Below are positions 44,315 through 56,534 of a DNA stretch of 64,000 nucleotides, in pieces. Source of the DNA: Catonia carolina (taxonomy: Eukaryota; Arthropoda; Insecta; Hemiptera; Achilidae); the NCBI GenBank assembly GCA_035578175.1, contig JAQMRL010000012.1, positions 19,182,048 to 19,246,047 of the forward strand, in the 5' to 3' direction. A model generated the notes under the pieces. The model searched no databases, had not been told where the DNA came from, and saw nothing but the letters and a program-made list of their open reading frames with translations. The position numbers and the translations under genes are program-made. The number at the start of each line of letters is the position of its first letter. Position 1 is the first letter of the stretch.

Positions 44315-44487
44315 GTGCTCGCCTCTCATAATGCGGTCCTGGGTTCGAATCCCACCCAGGCACGGCATATTTTCATACGTTACAAAAAAATCATTTCATC
44401 CTACATCGCATAAAGTTCCACCCCAACGTCGTCGCTAATGACTGTTGCAGTTGATGTGACGTTAAATAAATGAATTAAAAAAAAAAA
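44315..44487 (+). mobile_element. tRNA-derived SINE, family tSINE1, 5'-shortened
   Basis: Starts GTGCTCGCCTCTCATAATGC (A box missing), has the B box GGTTCGAATCC, the CATATTTTCATACGTTAC body and a poly(A) tail. TSD AAATACAAAA at 44305-44314 and 44488-44497. Confidence 0.85.
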
Positions 44488-44899
44488 AAATACAAAAAAT
44501 AATATACATGTTATACTTTACGTAGAATTGAAATTAGGCACCTCCAAAGATCATTTATGTCTTAGAGGTTACCATCACTTACAAATAAACTTCAAAATGA
44601 AACGAGAAAAAACAATATGACAATAAGTGCAAATAAACAAAACAAACAAAAATACCCTGAAAATAATTTTGTGAATTTTTCAAAAGTTATGAAGAAAAAT
44701 ATAATAAAAATAAAAATTACTCTCATTCAGCCAAATTTACTAATAATAGTACATAAAATTTAGTGGGAATTATGGTACGCCTACTATTTTTATGTTTGAA
44801 CTGAAACATAAAAATTAAATAATTTCTGTACCGATTCAATAAAAGAAAATTATTATTAAAAAACACTAAAAAAATATTAAATATTAATATTATTTATAG

Positions 44900-46080
44900 A
44901 GTACGTCATAAGAAAGGAAGCTGAACAATAGTTGAAAAAAATATTTCTGCATTTGCAATTGCTATTAATTTTTCAATAAACAACCTTTTTCTACCCTGAT
45001 ATTTCCTATTGACTAATATATCCTCAGAAATCAGATTATATATTTTTGGAGCCACATAGTCAAATATTCTTTTGAAATATTCCTTATTAGGATGCAGCAG
45101 TTTAATTTTTCCCATACTTCCCAGTCTAGCAACTGTACTAACATCACTGGACAGTGAGCTCTTTATTAAAAATATCACATCAGCTAATCTAAAAATGCCT
45201 AATTGGAAGAACCCTAAACTTCTGAAAATTTTCAAAACTTTGCATTAGCCTAGGCTTCTTCAAAATAACTGTTAATAAATATTTTTGTGCAGTATTTTTT
45301 TTTTGAGGCCACATTGGACCACTAAGCCAATAAATTGCTAGTATTCTTCGGATAACGTATTGGTCTAGCCTTTTGGTTTTGCCAGTACTTTTTGAGACGG
45401 TCCAATTTTTGTTTCCATATCTCATCTGTAACCTCCACCGTGTGTCTTCTGCTTTTCCCCAATAAAATCTGTGTGATTTGAGAGTACTATTTATTTTTTC
45501 CTTGTCAAACGCGTCTTCAATTGCCAGTCCAATTTCATTGAGATCCCACTTAATCTCTTCGATGTATCTTCCCGTTCAAGTTTTTGAGTATCAGTTGTTT
45601 CAATATTCTATCATTTGGCATTCTTAAAACGTGGAAAACGTAGGAAATCCTCCTTTTATTCATCATGCCAATAATTGGATTGAATTCCTTATAAACAGTT
45701 TCATTAGAAGGAATTCGCCATACCCCATTTTATTGATAATTTTTTTTAAGACAGGTTCTGATAATTCTGTATTCTGTTTTAAGAAGTTGGTCAGTCTTGG
45801 CTTCATTCTTAATTTGGAAAATAGTTTCACTGGCGTAAAGCACCTCTGGGAGAACAACTGTTTTGTAGTGGTGGATTTTGGCATGCATTGAAAGGCATTT
45901 GTTTTGTATGTTTGCCAGGTTATTCCTTTTTTTTAATTTTGGAAGTTCTGTTTTGCCAAGTGGATTTTTCTTTTAGATTGCAGTCAATGATTTCTCCTAG
46001 ACATTTGATCTGTTGAGACAATCTAATTTCTATACCATTAATTCTCACTTTATTTTTTGTGCAGAATATAAGTTAATTAA
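44900..46080 (-). mobile_element. LINE-Y region, minus strand
   Basis: From 46080 down to 45240 the translation gives LGEIIDCNLKEKSTWQN, IHHYKTVVLPEVLYASET, VYKEFNPIIGMMNKRRISYV and MPNDRILKQL. This is the post-RT region of RTE-type LINEs, with frameshifts. 45235-44906 carries another open piece (VAPKIYNLISEDILV) that may belong to the same or a different LINE. Sequence 44500-44900 is AT-rich with no assignment. Confidence 0.6.
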
Positions 46081-46534
46081 TCAATTGTGCTTTTAATGGC
46101 ACACCACTAACAGTTAAACATTAACTCAGATGAGATTGTATGAGGGAAAAGTATAAACTTAAAAAAAAATATAAATAGGACATAAGTCCCTGATAGAGTA
46201 AAATTTCCTTATATACATTCTCAATTGATTTCTAATACAACAAATATGATTTGACCAGTTAAGTTTATAATCTAAATTAATGCCAAGATACTTTGCATGC
46301 TAAACATTTCACAGCATAATTTTTACATATCTGGCAACAGAAAGGTATATATTACATTAGAACAAAAAATAAAGAATAAACCGTCCAATGTTCAAAGTTC
46401 ATTAGCACAGTATTAAGTTTAAAGAATTATAAGTTAAGTTTCTAAAAATTCAACAAAAATTAAAACACAAAATAAATAAAAAGAATCTGAAGTATGTGAG
46501 TTCTGTGAGCTATTGAAAGGATAGTTAGTAACAA
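46081..46534. other. AT-rich DNA, nothing recognised
   Basis: No assignable feature. Confidence 0.4.
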
Positions 46535-46675
46535 TATTAAAAAAAAATCTGGTGTGAAACACTCACATGACGTTCTCTTACCAATGTGAATTATGGAAAA
46601 TATAACCTGTTTTAATCATGAGTTGACAATTTAAAATTACAAAGATAACCTAATGTCAATCATGAGTGAATGACA
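46535..46675 (+). repeat. Rep-A terminal fragment, forward
   Basis: AATCTGGTGTGAAACACTCA through TCATGAGTGAATGACA; it abuts a reverse Rep-A copy. Confidence 0.65.
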
Positions 46676-47610
46676 CTGTAAGAAGTAGTTTGTCGGCATG
46701 ATTTTTCACTTTTTTGTAATTTCCTCAAAAATTGCTATTATTTTCTTAAAAACCGCCTCATTTACTATATTTTTTTGCTATACAAGATAGGGTATGTTCC
46801 ATCTCTGCTGAAATTCTTGGGGTCTGTACTCTCATGGTAAAACATTGTTTTTTTAAGATTAGCTTAATATAATATTTAAAGTGAAAGAGTATGTAATTAA
46901 AGTTGTAAGAAATTAGAAAACCTACAACTTTTATTCCAAATATATTTTCTAGAACATTTTGTTCGGTGTCAGTTAATGATTTTCTGTATTTTTTCCATTA
47001 ATATTTTATAAAAATAATTTATTTGTTTATAGATTGCGGCTTTAGTATGCATTTTACGACAAAAAGTATAAAATAAAAGTTATAGTTAAAAAAACCTACA
47101 ACTTTTATTTCAAACAAATTTTTTTAGTTAACTTTAAAAAGCCAATTAGTTAGAAAACTTAAGACCAATATTTATATATCTGGCAACAGGAAAATAAATT
47201 ATATACATGACAATATAAAATTAAGAAGTAAACACTCAAATGTTCAAAGTTCATTAGCATAAATAAGTTCAAAAATTATTGATACAGTAAACTTTAAAAA
47301 AACTTTACATAATTGGTTATATATCTGGCAAAAGAAAGATTAGTGGGAGCTTAATCCCATCACCTTATGCATATCACTATTTAAGAAACTTAAATTGCTT
47401 ACAGTTAACTTACTTCACATTTTTGAAGCTTAGTTTAGCGTCAATTAGTGATTTTATGTATTTCAGGTCCTTCAGCAGTTGATTTTCATTCAGTGTCATT
47501 CACGCATGATGAAAATTAGGTTATGACGTTGTTTACTAATGTTAGGTTGTATTTTTTATTATTTACATTGATAAGAGAAAGTAGAGTGAGTGTTTCACAA
47601 CAGATTTTTT
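46676..47610 (-). repeat. Rep-A copy, reverse, with an internal foreign stretch
   Basis: 46690-47120 and 47440-47610 are Rep-A. 47125-47430 holds other sequence including a LINE-J word (CACCTTATGCATATCACTATTTAAG near 47361). Ends GTGAGTGTTTCACAACAG. Confidence 0.6.
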
Positions 47611-47689
47611 TAAGAGTGATTCTAACCAAAAAAATCAAATTCCTGATTTTAGTGATTGGTTCCTTCTGAGATAAGTGCATCAAATTGTG

Positions 47690-47846
47690 TTTTTTTTTAA
47701 ATGTCCGACTGTTCTGTAGTTACTGCTAATGCAGACGGTGAAGGATGAAATGATTTTTTGTAACGTATGAAAATATGCCGTGCCTGAATGAGATTCGAAC
47801 CCAAGACCGCATGATGAGAGGCGAGCACGTTACCAACTACTATAAT
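47690..47846 (-). mobile_element. tRNA-derived SINE, family tSINE1, next to Drak exon e
   Basis: T-run, then GTCCGACTGTTCTGTAGTTA...GTGCCTGAATGAGATTCGAA...GCACGTTACCAACTA, about 90% like 25322-25491 by eye. TSD AATTGTG at 47683-47689 and 47847-47853. It ends 76 bp before the exon acceptor. Confidence 0.82.
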
Positions 47847-47922
47847 AATTGTGAACTTACATTGTTTCTTTTCAATCGCTGATTAAATTAATCATTGATT
47901 AGATTTATTTCATTTTTTTCAG

Positions 47923-48102
47923 GTCCCTAGGTGTAACTGTGTATGTTCTTCTAACAGGATTTTCACCATTTGGTGGTGAAACAGATCAAGAAACATTTTT
48001 AAATATATCACAAGCAAGGCTTGATTTTCCTGAGGAATTATTCGAGGATGTATCTGAAGACGCGATAGATTTTATCAAAAAGTTACTTGTTCGTAATCCA
48101 AG
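47923..48102 (+). CDS. Drak: Drak coding exon e: C-lobe helices F-H
   Basis: The acceptor is CATTTTTTTCAG and the donor AG/GTAAGT. The first base completes the split Trp codon, giving WSLGVTVYVLLTGFSPFGG, then ETFLNISQARLDFP, EDAIDFIKKLLV and RNP. This is helix F to helix H of the kinase C-lobe and matches the DRAK family closely (SPF.G...QET..NISQ). A tRNA-derived SINE ends 76 bp before the acceptor, and a second short retroposon starts about 15 bp after the donor. Confidence 0.93.
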
Positions 48103-48117
48103 GTAAGTAGAATTATT

Positions 48118-48525
48118 TGTTGTTGCTTAGGTCATCAGCAGAAAGGTTGGTTTGAACCTCTAGAGGCTTTTAAGCCTCTAGAGGTAAAACAAGAAGTCAG
48201 GTGGTTTACCTTGCCTTCCTGACTGAGTGGAAAAGTATGCTTATTGTTATGCCGGGCACTCTGAAAAGCATATAATTTCCAACCTGTAAATGACATCTTC
48301 ACTTCATTTACCACAAGGGTCTGGCATATTATGAAATTCATTACTCTTAGAGAAGATAACTCTGACTAGTGTCTTTAACACCTCTACCTCTTCTGTTTTA
48401 TAATGCTTTAGTCATATAATTGGATGACCATCTGATAAGAAACAGAACTATATTTTGTAGCCCTGGAACTAGCAGATTGAGTGCAAATAATTTAACACTC
48501 CACCTGCCTGTTATGGGCATTAAAA
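48118..48525 (-). mobile_element. SINE-B copy next to Drak exon e donor
   Basis: GTCATCAGCAGAAAGGTTGG ... CACTCCACCTGCCTGTTATG. It carries a small internal palindrome (48156-48183, CTCTAGAGGCTT arms). I found no clear TSD. It starts about 15 bp after the splice donor. Confidence 0.8.
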
Positions 48526-48529
48526 TTTA

Positions 48530-49600
48530 TTCATTAATATTATTAGAAATTTATAACTATATTTATTACTTAAGTCAATTACTAATTGTTTTCTTTTGAA
48601 GTTTATTTGCACGATAGGCTTTCATCCTATAATAATAATTCTAATTTAATCTATTTATTTTTGCTCAATAAAATAAAATACAATGTACTTACACATCATA
48701 TATTTCCTATAACTATACATATTTACAATTAAAATATTCGTTTAAAATAAATTTTACTCATGAATAAAATAAAGTAAAAATGTACAAATCAATTTATTAC
48801 GAAAAAAATACTATCTGATCTAAAAAGAAAATTTTGACAAAAAAATAAGAAATCTTGAGTTGCATAATGTTCCATCCCTGCCTGTAGGTAGGGAAGGAAA
48901 AAAATAATATTTTATTGAAAAAAGAGAAAAACAAATAGTAATAACAGGGAAAACCATACAGTCACACAAACACGTTCTCACACATTCGAACGCAATACCA
49001 ACATTTACCTCGGTGAAACCAAATCTTCATTGTAGTTTTGAATAATGTTAACAAATAACATTGCACATGTAATCTAGTCTTTCTGGCTGAAAGGAAAAAA
49101 TCCAGCGATTAAGTTTCCTTATAGATATATCAAATGATTTACAGTTACATGCTTTATCAGGTATTACATTATAAAACTTTGGATCGAGGAAAACAAAACT
49201 TTTCTGAAACAAAGTACGATTGCTCTTAAAATGCTTAACTAAATCTCTCGATCACTACCTGATCACACAAAATATAGACTCATCACCTAAATTAGAACTA
49301 AAATTAATACTTATTTCATAGAGCAGGGATAGTACTTTGAAAACATACAAGTGACAAATTGGTAAAATAGAAAAGGATTGAAATAACGGAAATGAATGAG
49401 TTCTCCTGTTGACACCGCCAATGTTGCGCAAGATTACCTTTCATCCTATTTGACCTCGGTTTTCTTACTTCAGCTGAAATCACTCATTTTTCACTTATTT
49501 ATTTTTATTTGTAAATACAGTCTACTTATTGTTTAAAATTTTTAATTTGCTCATTTTATTTTTAAATCATTCTGTGTAATTTGCAGTTCTTTTAATATTT
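48530..49600. other. Drak intron sequence, nothing recognised
   Basis: AT-rich; no repeats or coding that I can assign. Confidence 0.4.
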
Positions 49601-49604
49601 TTTT

Positions 49605-50500
49605 AACGTAATCGATCTCGGTAGAGAAGTGAATGTTTTTATTCATTATAATAGTCTATTACAAGTAGAAATAGTGAAGTTCCTAGGAGTATCACTTGAT
49701 AGATATTTGTCTTGGGATTTTTATACCAATCAAGTTTGTAGTGAAATATCATTTGGGATACTTGCATTAAAACAAATTGCCAGATTAAATGATAAAAAAT
49801 ACGAATGGCAGCTTATCATGGTTGAATTCTGTCTCATAATCATTATGGTATTTTAGTGTGGGGTAATTCTAGTATGGGTAACATGGATAGGGTTTTTAAA
49901 ATTTAAAAGAAATTTATTAGGTGTATAGTAAAAACTAATCACCTCACCTCATGCAGACCACTATTTAAAGAGCTTAAATTGCTTACAGTTCCCTCACACT
50001 ACATTTTTGAGGGGATAATACATGTTAGGAAAAATACTTTTATGCAAAATTTTAATGTCCAATATCATAACACAAGAAACAAAAACGATTATTATGTGTC
50101 TAACGACAACTTTAAATTTTTTAAATAAAATCCTACTAATTCAGGGAGAAATATATCAATAAATTACCACCATTTTAAAAATGTGCTAATTTGCATTCAT
50201 TTTAAAAAATCTGAAAAATTACTCGATTGATAAAACTTTTTACTGTGTACAAGAATTTCTTTCTAAATAAAATTTTATCAAAAAAAATATGACTTAAAAT
50301 AAATAAATACCCAAAACATCGAAGTCAATGCTAAGAAAACAGTGTAATATTGTGTACAAATTAAAAGTTGACAAACTTATTGTCGTAATAAGCTTAAAGT
50401 AGTAATGGGTAATCGGTAATTAAAGTAACTTTTTATTGATTTATAAGTTCTTAACATGTCCTATACTTCCTCGGGAGTCTCCTGGACACAATTAACAAAC
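49605..50500 (+). mobile_element. LINE-J 3' part, uninterrupted
   Basis: Encodes VEIVKFLGVSLDRYLSWDF and ISFGILALKQIARLNDKK, then frameshifted segments for RNxxxNDYYV and YINKLPP. It ends with the 3' UTR words CCTCGGGAGTCTCCTGGACA. Useful as the uninterrupted reference for copies at 22869 and 29711. Confidence 0.78.
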
Positions 50501-50504
50501 AAAA

Positions 50505-50935
50505 ATTAAGCTAGTTTTATTATTCCAAAAGTTTTCTAAGTGATCTATCTTCCAGAGTTTTTATTAAATGCCCAAAGAAATATATTTTATTTTGCTTCAT
50601 CGTGCTTAATATTGGTTCAATTTCTTTATAAGAAGTTGTAATCGTATGACTTAGAATTTGGCACACCAGATTAACCCATGTGAATCTCATGACTTCTGGT
50701 GATGCTCCAATGTGTGGCAGACGCAGTTGTCCTTTTATAATCAAACATGTGCTGGTGGATTGAGTCTACTATGCAGCTCTGCGTTCGCGATTCAAGATAC
50801 CCCTTGAATTACAGGATATACTCAGCAATGAAATCCCCATTTTTGTCATGATTCTTTGATTGCTTCAATCCATCAGTGTATACAACAGTTTGTGACAGTC
50901 TTGGGTGGAGTGGAATTTTAGATTTACTCTAGCTG
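50505..50935 (-). mobile_element. LINE relic, post-RT segment and possible RNase H start
   Basis: The minus strand encodes EPILSTMKQNKIYFFGHLIKTLEDR, reading like the FxGHLxRM segment of RTE-type LINEs. Upstream on that strand VYTDGLKQS resembles the RNase H YTDGSK start. The two may be unrelated fragments. Confidence 0.45.
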
Positions 50936-51263
50936 TGATATTAGCTTTAAGTTTATATTTCCATGTTCGTAAGATTTCTTTTATGATCCTTTACAGTTTT
51001 TATTTATCATTGTGCCTGTGATGTTATTTATTGTTTTATGTAAAATTTATTTTCTTGTCTGTGATACTAGTTTGTAAGATTTTAGTTTTATATAAGAAAA
51101 CTGCTCTCTGAACTTGGGCCCTCTACACACGTGTGTAGAGTAACAGGCGGTGATAACCACCCTGATTTTTCACCTAAAATAATAAATAAATTCTTTGTAA
51201 ACTAGACCAACTCACAACACAATTAAATAAAAAATGTTCAATTTATATTTATTTTTGTTCCAG
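50936..51263. other. Drak intron sequence before terminal exon
   Basis: AT-rich with the acceptor polypyrimidine tract; a short ACACACGTGTGTAGAG palindrome near 51126. Confidence 0.4.
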
Positions 51264-53154
51264 TGGACGAATGACAGCAAAAGAATGTTTAAAACATCCA
51301 TGGTTAGCAAACAACAAGAAAAAATTGAACAAAAAAAATTCAACACCGACCGAAATAAATCGAAGCCGTGTTGGTTGTTCATCGTGTACAACATCAACAA
51401 CCCATGGACATCACCAACATCAAAACTTACGAAAATATTTATCAAAATCAAGAGAAGCATTATTCGAAAGAGTTATATCGAAACATAAACAACATAGTTT
51501 AGAACAACAATCAGGACAAAATTTACGAAAAACAACATTAATATCACAATACGATAAAACCCGAAGAATGTGTGAAAGTCAAATGTCTTTGGTATCGAAA
51601 TCACGTGAAAGATTACTACAAGATACAATGTCACCTTCCATAACAAGATCACGTGAGAAATTATACGGTATTAAAAGTCTATCAAAATCACATGAAGTTT
51701 TAAATCTTTGTAAAACCGTTAGTGCGTTGGCATCAACATCAAGTAATGAGAATAAGAAACCTTTGGAAGGATTACTAAAAACATTAACAAGAGCAGCAAC
51801 AGTATCAAGTGAACTTTCAATAAATAATAATAACAATAATATGAATGAAGGAATTAATAAAAATGATAATGAAAAACCACTGATAATTGAAGATAACTTA
51901 AAAGAATCTAGTCAAAAAATTGATATTGATAATGAAGAATCAAAAAAAGAAATAATATCATCGCCTCCTACAGTTATAGCTTCATTACCAACGCTACCCG
52001 AATATCAACCTTTACAAACTGTACTTACATTGATACAGAATAATAAAATTAATAGAGATGATGCTACAAAAAACGAAGTTGATGATCAAAGTTCAACGAA
52101 CGATTCATTGAAACGACCTACATTTTGTTTTATGAAACAATTATCAGTAATATCATCAGAAGGTGATGAATTAAATAGTCCTGCGATAAGTCAAACTGAC
52201 TCGTTATCTATGACAGAAGGAAATTCATCAATTGGTTCCGATTCGGAAAGCATATCTGAATCTGATCATAATGAAAATGGTAGTTTAGAAAGAATAACTG
52301 GTGATATATCATCACAAGATGATGATGAACCAAGATTTACAGTAAAACAACTTATATCCGCATACAATATGCACCAAGAAATTGTTACAAAAACATCATT
52401 AGAAGTTACAATGAATACACCAAAACCGGAACAAAAAATTTTACCAGTCATTGAAAAAATACCAAATAAAAAATTCCCAACTGGTCCAAATGCTTTAAGA
52501 TTATTCATACCTGATTTACAAATATCTACGACAAAAAGATCATCTCGAAGAAAATATAGTAATAATAATAATATAAATAAAGAAGATGAAGAAAAATTAC
52601 AACAAAATGACGATAATAAAATTGAAGATTCAAAATCAAATGAAAACCATAACAAAGAAATGATAAACTTAAATGTAGAACCAGATAATAATTTATATAA
52701 TCGTTCAAATTCATTATCAAGTGAGACAAGTGGTAAAACGAGTGGCATTTCAAGTACATTAACATCATGTGAAGAATTAATATTGAATGATACTCAAAAA
52801 AACTCAATAAGTAATCGCTCATCAGGTATTATCTCAAACGACAACGAAACGATTGAATCAAATGAAACAAAACAAACAAAAAACTCATCATTAAATTTAT
52901 CAAATGATACGATAGAAAAATCATCAAAAATGCATCGTTTATCAAATGATGATCATTTATCGAACGATCAAAATGTACAAAAATCAACAAAGATTAATCG
53001 TTCAAATGATTCAAAAGATAAACTTAAACCAAATTATACACCAAGATTAAATAGGAAATCCTTTCCAGGTACTCGGACGACATCCTCGACGAACCAAACG
53101 ACAGAAAAGACGAGACGGAAATCAAATCCTGTTATGAAACCACCATTTTATTAA
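51264..53154 (+). CDS. Drak: Drak terminal coding exon f: end of kinase domain and long disordered tail
   Basis: The acceptor is TTTTTGTTCCAG and the reading frame is open to TAA at 53152-53154. The start SGRMTAKECLKHPWL is kinase subdomain XI, closing the domain. About 610 residues follow that I cannot match to a domain. They are rich in Ser, Asn, Asp, Glu and Lys, with short poly-Asn runs near 51826 and 52560. Four spaced copies of a short motif (SKSRE, SKSRE, TRSRE, SKSHE) occur between 51442 and 51696. Basic Ser motifs (LNRKSF, RRKSN) sit close to the C terminus PFY. The tail is likely unstructured and regulatory (inference). Long tails are known in insect Drak, but I cannot compare lengths here. 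Confidence 0.9.
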
Positions 53155-53197
53155 AAAAAATTTATTTTGTTATTTGAAAATCAAATATATTTTATAG

Positions 53198-53203
53198 AAT
53201 AAA
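53198..53203 (+). promoter_or_regulatory. Candidate polyadenylation signal of Drak
   Basis: AATAAA lies 44 bp after the stop codon; a second AATAAA follows at 53291-53296. Either could end the transcript. In such AT-rich DNA the motif alone is weak evidence, so position is the main support. Confidence 0.5.
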
Positions 53204-53510
53204 TGTGATATATTTTTAAGTTTATATTATTTTAATTATTTTTTAGTAAATACAATTTTATTAAAATAATTTTAGTACATGTCACTATACAATAAAATAT
53301 GTCTTTTACATTATTTTTGTATGATCCAGAATCTCACATTATCTGGATTTTATTCGATTCCATTTAATCTGACTAAAGGTATTGTACTGTAAAATATTTA
53401 TTTAACAAGACAATGTACATGATACATGATTAAGATAAATTATTAAAACGTACAATAACAATAATTGTTTCATTAGTTACATGTGATATTATCTTATCAT
53501 CATCATAAAA

Positions 53511-53583
53511 TTCTACTTCTCCTCCTCCTCCTCCTCCTCCTCCTCCTCCTCCTCCTCCTCCTTCTTCTTCTTCTTCTTCTTCT
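53511..53583. repeat. (TCC)n(TTC)n trinucleotide microsatellite
   Basis: Pure CTC repeats then TTC repeats, about 70 bp, roughly 360 bp after the Drak stop. It may lie in or just past the 3' UTR. Confidence 0.9.
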
Positions 53584-55149
53584 GATATATTTATATATAC
53601 AAAGATTAAAAAGTGTAACGTCCTTGTACAACATCCTGCTTTATTACAATTTCATTTATTACGTCTTTTCCTATAACCATGAATAACTCATATCACATGA
53701 GTAGGACAGAGAAAGATTTTAAGACAGAGTAGAAACTTTTCTCAAGAATCTTCTGGAGGACTCTTTTTACTCTATGAAATTCTTTGTCCAGTCCAAAGAT
53801 GTGAGTCTCCAGGTTGTATTCCCCTTGTAATTCTATTAAGATATTCAGAGTAAAAACATCTGCAATCGATGAAAAAAACAAACATTTCCTCGTATAGGGC
53901 CAATTTTAGAGCACGAGAGGTGACTTTAGATGTTTCTGGAAGCTCTTTTCTCCTTTCATCTGTTCACCTTTTGTTCTGTTTTTACTCTTTAAGGAAGCCC
54001 TTAGAGTTCATAATTATTAATTGTCTGAGTCTGATTCAGTTCATTAAAATTTCTCAGTTTTCTCAATAACTTACCCTTTCTGAATAATATGTATATTAAA
54101 AAGAAACAATTTTATTTTAGAAATCAATGTAGCAAGATTTTTATTTTGTACGTTAAATTTCTTAGTCATAATTTATTATGCTGTGAAAATTTTAGTTAAG
54201 ATTATATTGTAAAAAAATTACCATAACATTTTTTTTAAATAGGTTATGTTTAATTATTAATTAATTTTATTAATTGATAGCTCAAATTATATGATTAATT
54301 AATTATAGCTCAATTAAATATTATTTTTATTATAAATTTTAAGATTTTATTATAATAATTTAAGAAAGAATCTTTGACAAATATTTTTAGGTTAAGATTT
54401 TTAAATTTTATATTTAATTTTTAATATAAAATATAACATTAAAAAATTTTCATGTTAATTTATTATTAAAATTATTTATTTTATTTATTTAATTATACGT
54501 CGAAAAAATTGGAAAAAAATTAATTATGTTTTATGACATCAATATTATATGATGAAGTAAGTTAAAAAATATGTTTTTTCCCTTGAATATTTTTACTGTA
54601 TTATATTATAAAAAATAAAGTTAATGAGTTTTAATAATAATGGTATCATCGTGATAGGCGCTTTACAGAAGCAAAACAATATATTAAAATCTTATTTATT
54701 TAGTATTTTTTTAATTTTTATTTTGTATTCGAGGCAGCGAGAAAAACTTGTGTTCACTCCCCCACAACTGGAAAGTAGTGCTGGACTCAATTGAGGCGTT
54801 CTCATTCAGTCCCAAGGAGGCCCCGCAACCACCTACCAACCAAAATCCCGCTGACTGGGCACATGATCCAACAACAGCAAAATATTGTCCACTTCCATTG
54901 GAACTGTTAATATAAAACCACATCGGAAATGTAGAGTTAAAATTTAGCATACTATCAGTGAGGAAGAGAATCATAACCTAATTTCTCCCTTGCCATCACT
55001 GACTAGCGACCACTTCTTTCTTTCATCAACAGTTCAGGAAACTAGTTATTTTATTTAATGTAACTGAAATTTATTTAGAGTGGTATAGGGTGATTCTCCT
55101 CCCTCTGCAATCTCTCAATTACCTTTTCTGCAAACTGAGTGACCAACTC
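53584..55149. other. Intergenic AT-rich DNA
   Basis: Nothing recognised to 54710. 54720-55090 is less AT-rich and may be the 3' flank of the R1-type fragment that follows. Confidence 0.4.
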
Positions 55150-55345
55150 TTCTCATCTCGCAGCACTGCTGCCCCCACTCCCTAAGGGCTCTACAGTTCA
55201 ACTCTTATCTTTTCAGATATCTCCATTCTTTCGTGACCAAATTAAGGTCTTTCATAGATATGCGTAACAGACTCCTCCTCTTCATTGTCACCAAGTTTAA
55301 ACCTTGTCAAATATGCCTCAAAGCAACCATGCCCTGTTAACAACT
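55150..55345 (-). mobile_element. R1-type LINE C-terminal fragment
   Basis: The minus strand encodes LTGHGCFEAYLTRFKLGDN, EEEESVTHIYERP-stop-FGHERM. This is the C-terminal region (LTGHG.F..YL.RF ... H..F.C..F..ER) of R1-clade LINEs. The zinc-binding cysteines are lost. Confidence 0.6.
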
Positions 55346-56104
55346 ACGTTAATTCAAGGTTGGTATCACCAAATGTCCTTCTTATCCACACAAGACTGTC
55401 TTAGCTGAACAAAATTTCTGTTGAATAAAGTTTACTATTCTTTAAGGTACCTATGTTTGTGACGTGACATAATAGCATTCTGTGACATTTTGTCTTCCCC
55501 AAAGGCTTGTCTAACCATTTCTAGCAAATTTTCATCATTTTAACTTGTTTAATGCATAATTTAATTGTGTAACATTACTCCAAATTTTGTGCCATCGTTT
55601 TCTGATACGGGTATGGTGACACATCGTGTACTAAGCACGATCTTCACTCAACCTGCAGGAAACTGCGGACAGTGGCATTCTCTACCTAAGAACTCCCACT
55701 ATTTTTTCCAACAGGAGCCATACCACTTAAGCGTAAGTGGCTGGCTGTGGAAATTCATTACTGAAACTTTTGGGGCAGACCCTTGTATGGCGAAACAGAT
55801 TTGTTGAGGAACAACAAGAAGTTCAAGGAAATGAATTTTATATTAATAATATTAGTAATATTATTCGCAAAAGATTAAACATATGTAAAAAAAAAGTACA
55901 TTTGTAAAACTGGTGCAATCAATTTAATATTTGATTACATAATATTAAAATATATAGGTATAAAATTGTTGTTTTGTTTATACCAGTTATTATTGTAATT
56001 TAATTACAATTAATTTTGTAATTATTTATATTTTTGTAAATTTTTAATAAACAAATAAATGATTAACTAAAATATATTTGAATGAAATGTCTTAATAATT
56101 TATT
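55346..56104. other. Intergenic AT-rich DNA
   Basis: An 80-codon open frame at 55565-55807 matches nothing I recognise. Confidence 0.4.
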
Positions 56105-56129
56105 CACATTTATAATTTTTTTTTTGTCA

Positions 56130-56534
56130 TCAGTCTCTCGACTGGTTTGATGCAGTTCTCCAAACTGTTCTATCTTGCGCAAGTCGTTTCATATCTACAT
56201 ACCTGTAACACCCTACATCTTTTGTAATTTGCTTTATATATTCTAATCTTTGCCTCCCTCTACAATTTACTCCCTCAATGTTACCCTCCATTATTGATAG
56301 CCCAATACCTGGATGCCTTAGGATATGCCCCACTAGCCTATCCCTTCTTTTGGTAAGATGCTTCCATATACTTCTTTTTCCATCCACTCGCCTAAGAACC
56401 TCTAAATTACTTATTTTGTCCACCCACCTAATCTTTAACATTTTCCTATAACACCACATTTCAAAAGCTTCTATCCTCTTTTGTTCTACAGCCCCTATCA
56501 CCCACGTTTCCTTCCGTATAATGCTACACTCCAA
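56130..56534 (-). pseudogene. LINE-R C-terminal region
   Basis: 134 codons: KETWVIGAVEQKRIEAFEMW, MLKIRWVDKISNLEVLRRV, RRDRLVGHILRHPGIGLSIM, NCRGRQRLEYIKQITKDVG. The GHILRH and RGRQR words are typical of the region after the RT in RTE-type elements. It overlaps the RT frame by about 37 nt in a different frame, so one frameshift separates them. Confidence 0.85.

Larger units (their letters stand above)
15849..53154 (+). other. Drak: DRAK/STK17-type kinase gene locus (5' incomplete)
   Basis: Six coding exons with GT-AG introns of about 1.7, 16.4, 2.9, 10.6 and 3.2 kb join in one frame (2599 nt; one leading base, then 866 codons including stop). The joined product runs from the glycine loop to the end of the kinase domain, then a long Ser/Asn-rich tail. 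Diagnostic DRAK features are HLD instead of HRD with KPQN, a GTPEYVAPEIL activation-segment end, a DMWSLGV segment and SPFGGETDQETFLNIS. In Drosophila, Drak phosphorylates myosin regulatory light chain in epithelial morphogenesis; the same role here is inference. The start codon and the first glycine of the P-loop lie in an unseen 5' exon. Introns are packed with transposons. Alternative: another DAPK-group kinase, less likely because HLD and the NISQ segment fit DRAK best. Confidence 0.9.

Noticed and set aside
44315..44390. Possible tRNA gene (GGTTCGAATCC)
   Set aside because: It is the head of tSINE1: same head at 25322 and 47690, with poly(A) tail and TSD; no paired acceptor stem.
51579..52822. 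Minus-strand frames opposite the Drak terminal exon
   Set aside because: Shadows of the Drak frame with low-complexity translation.
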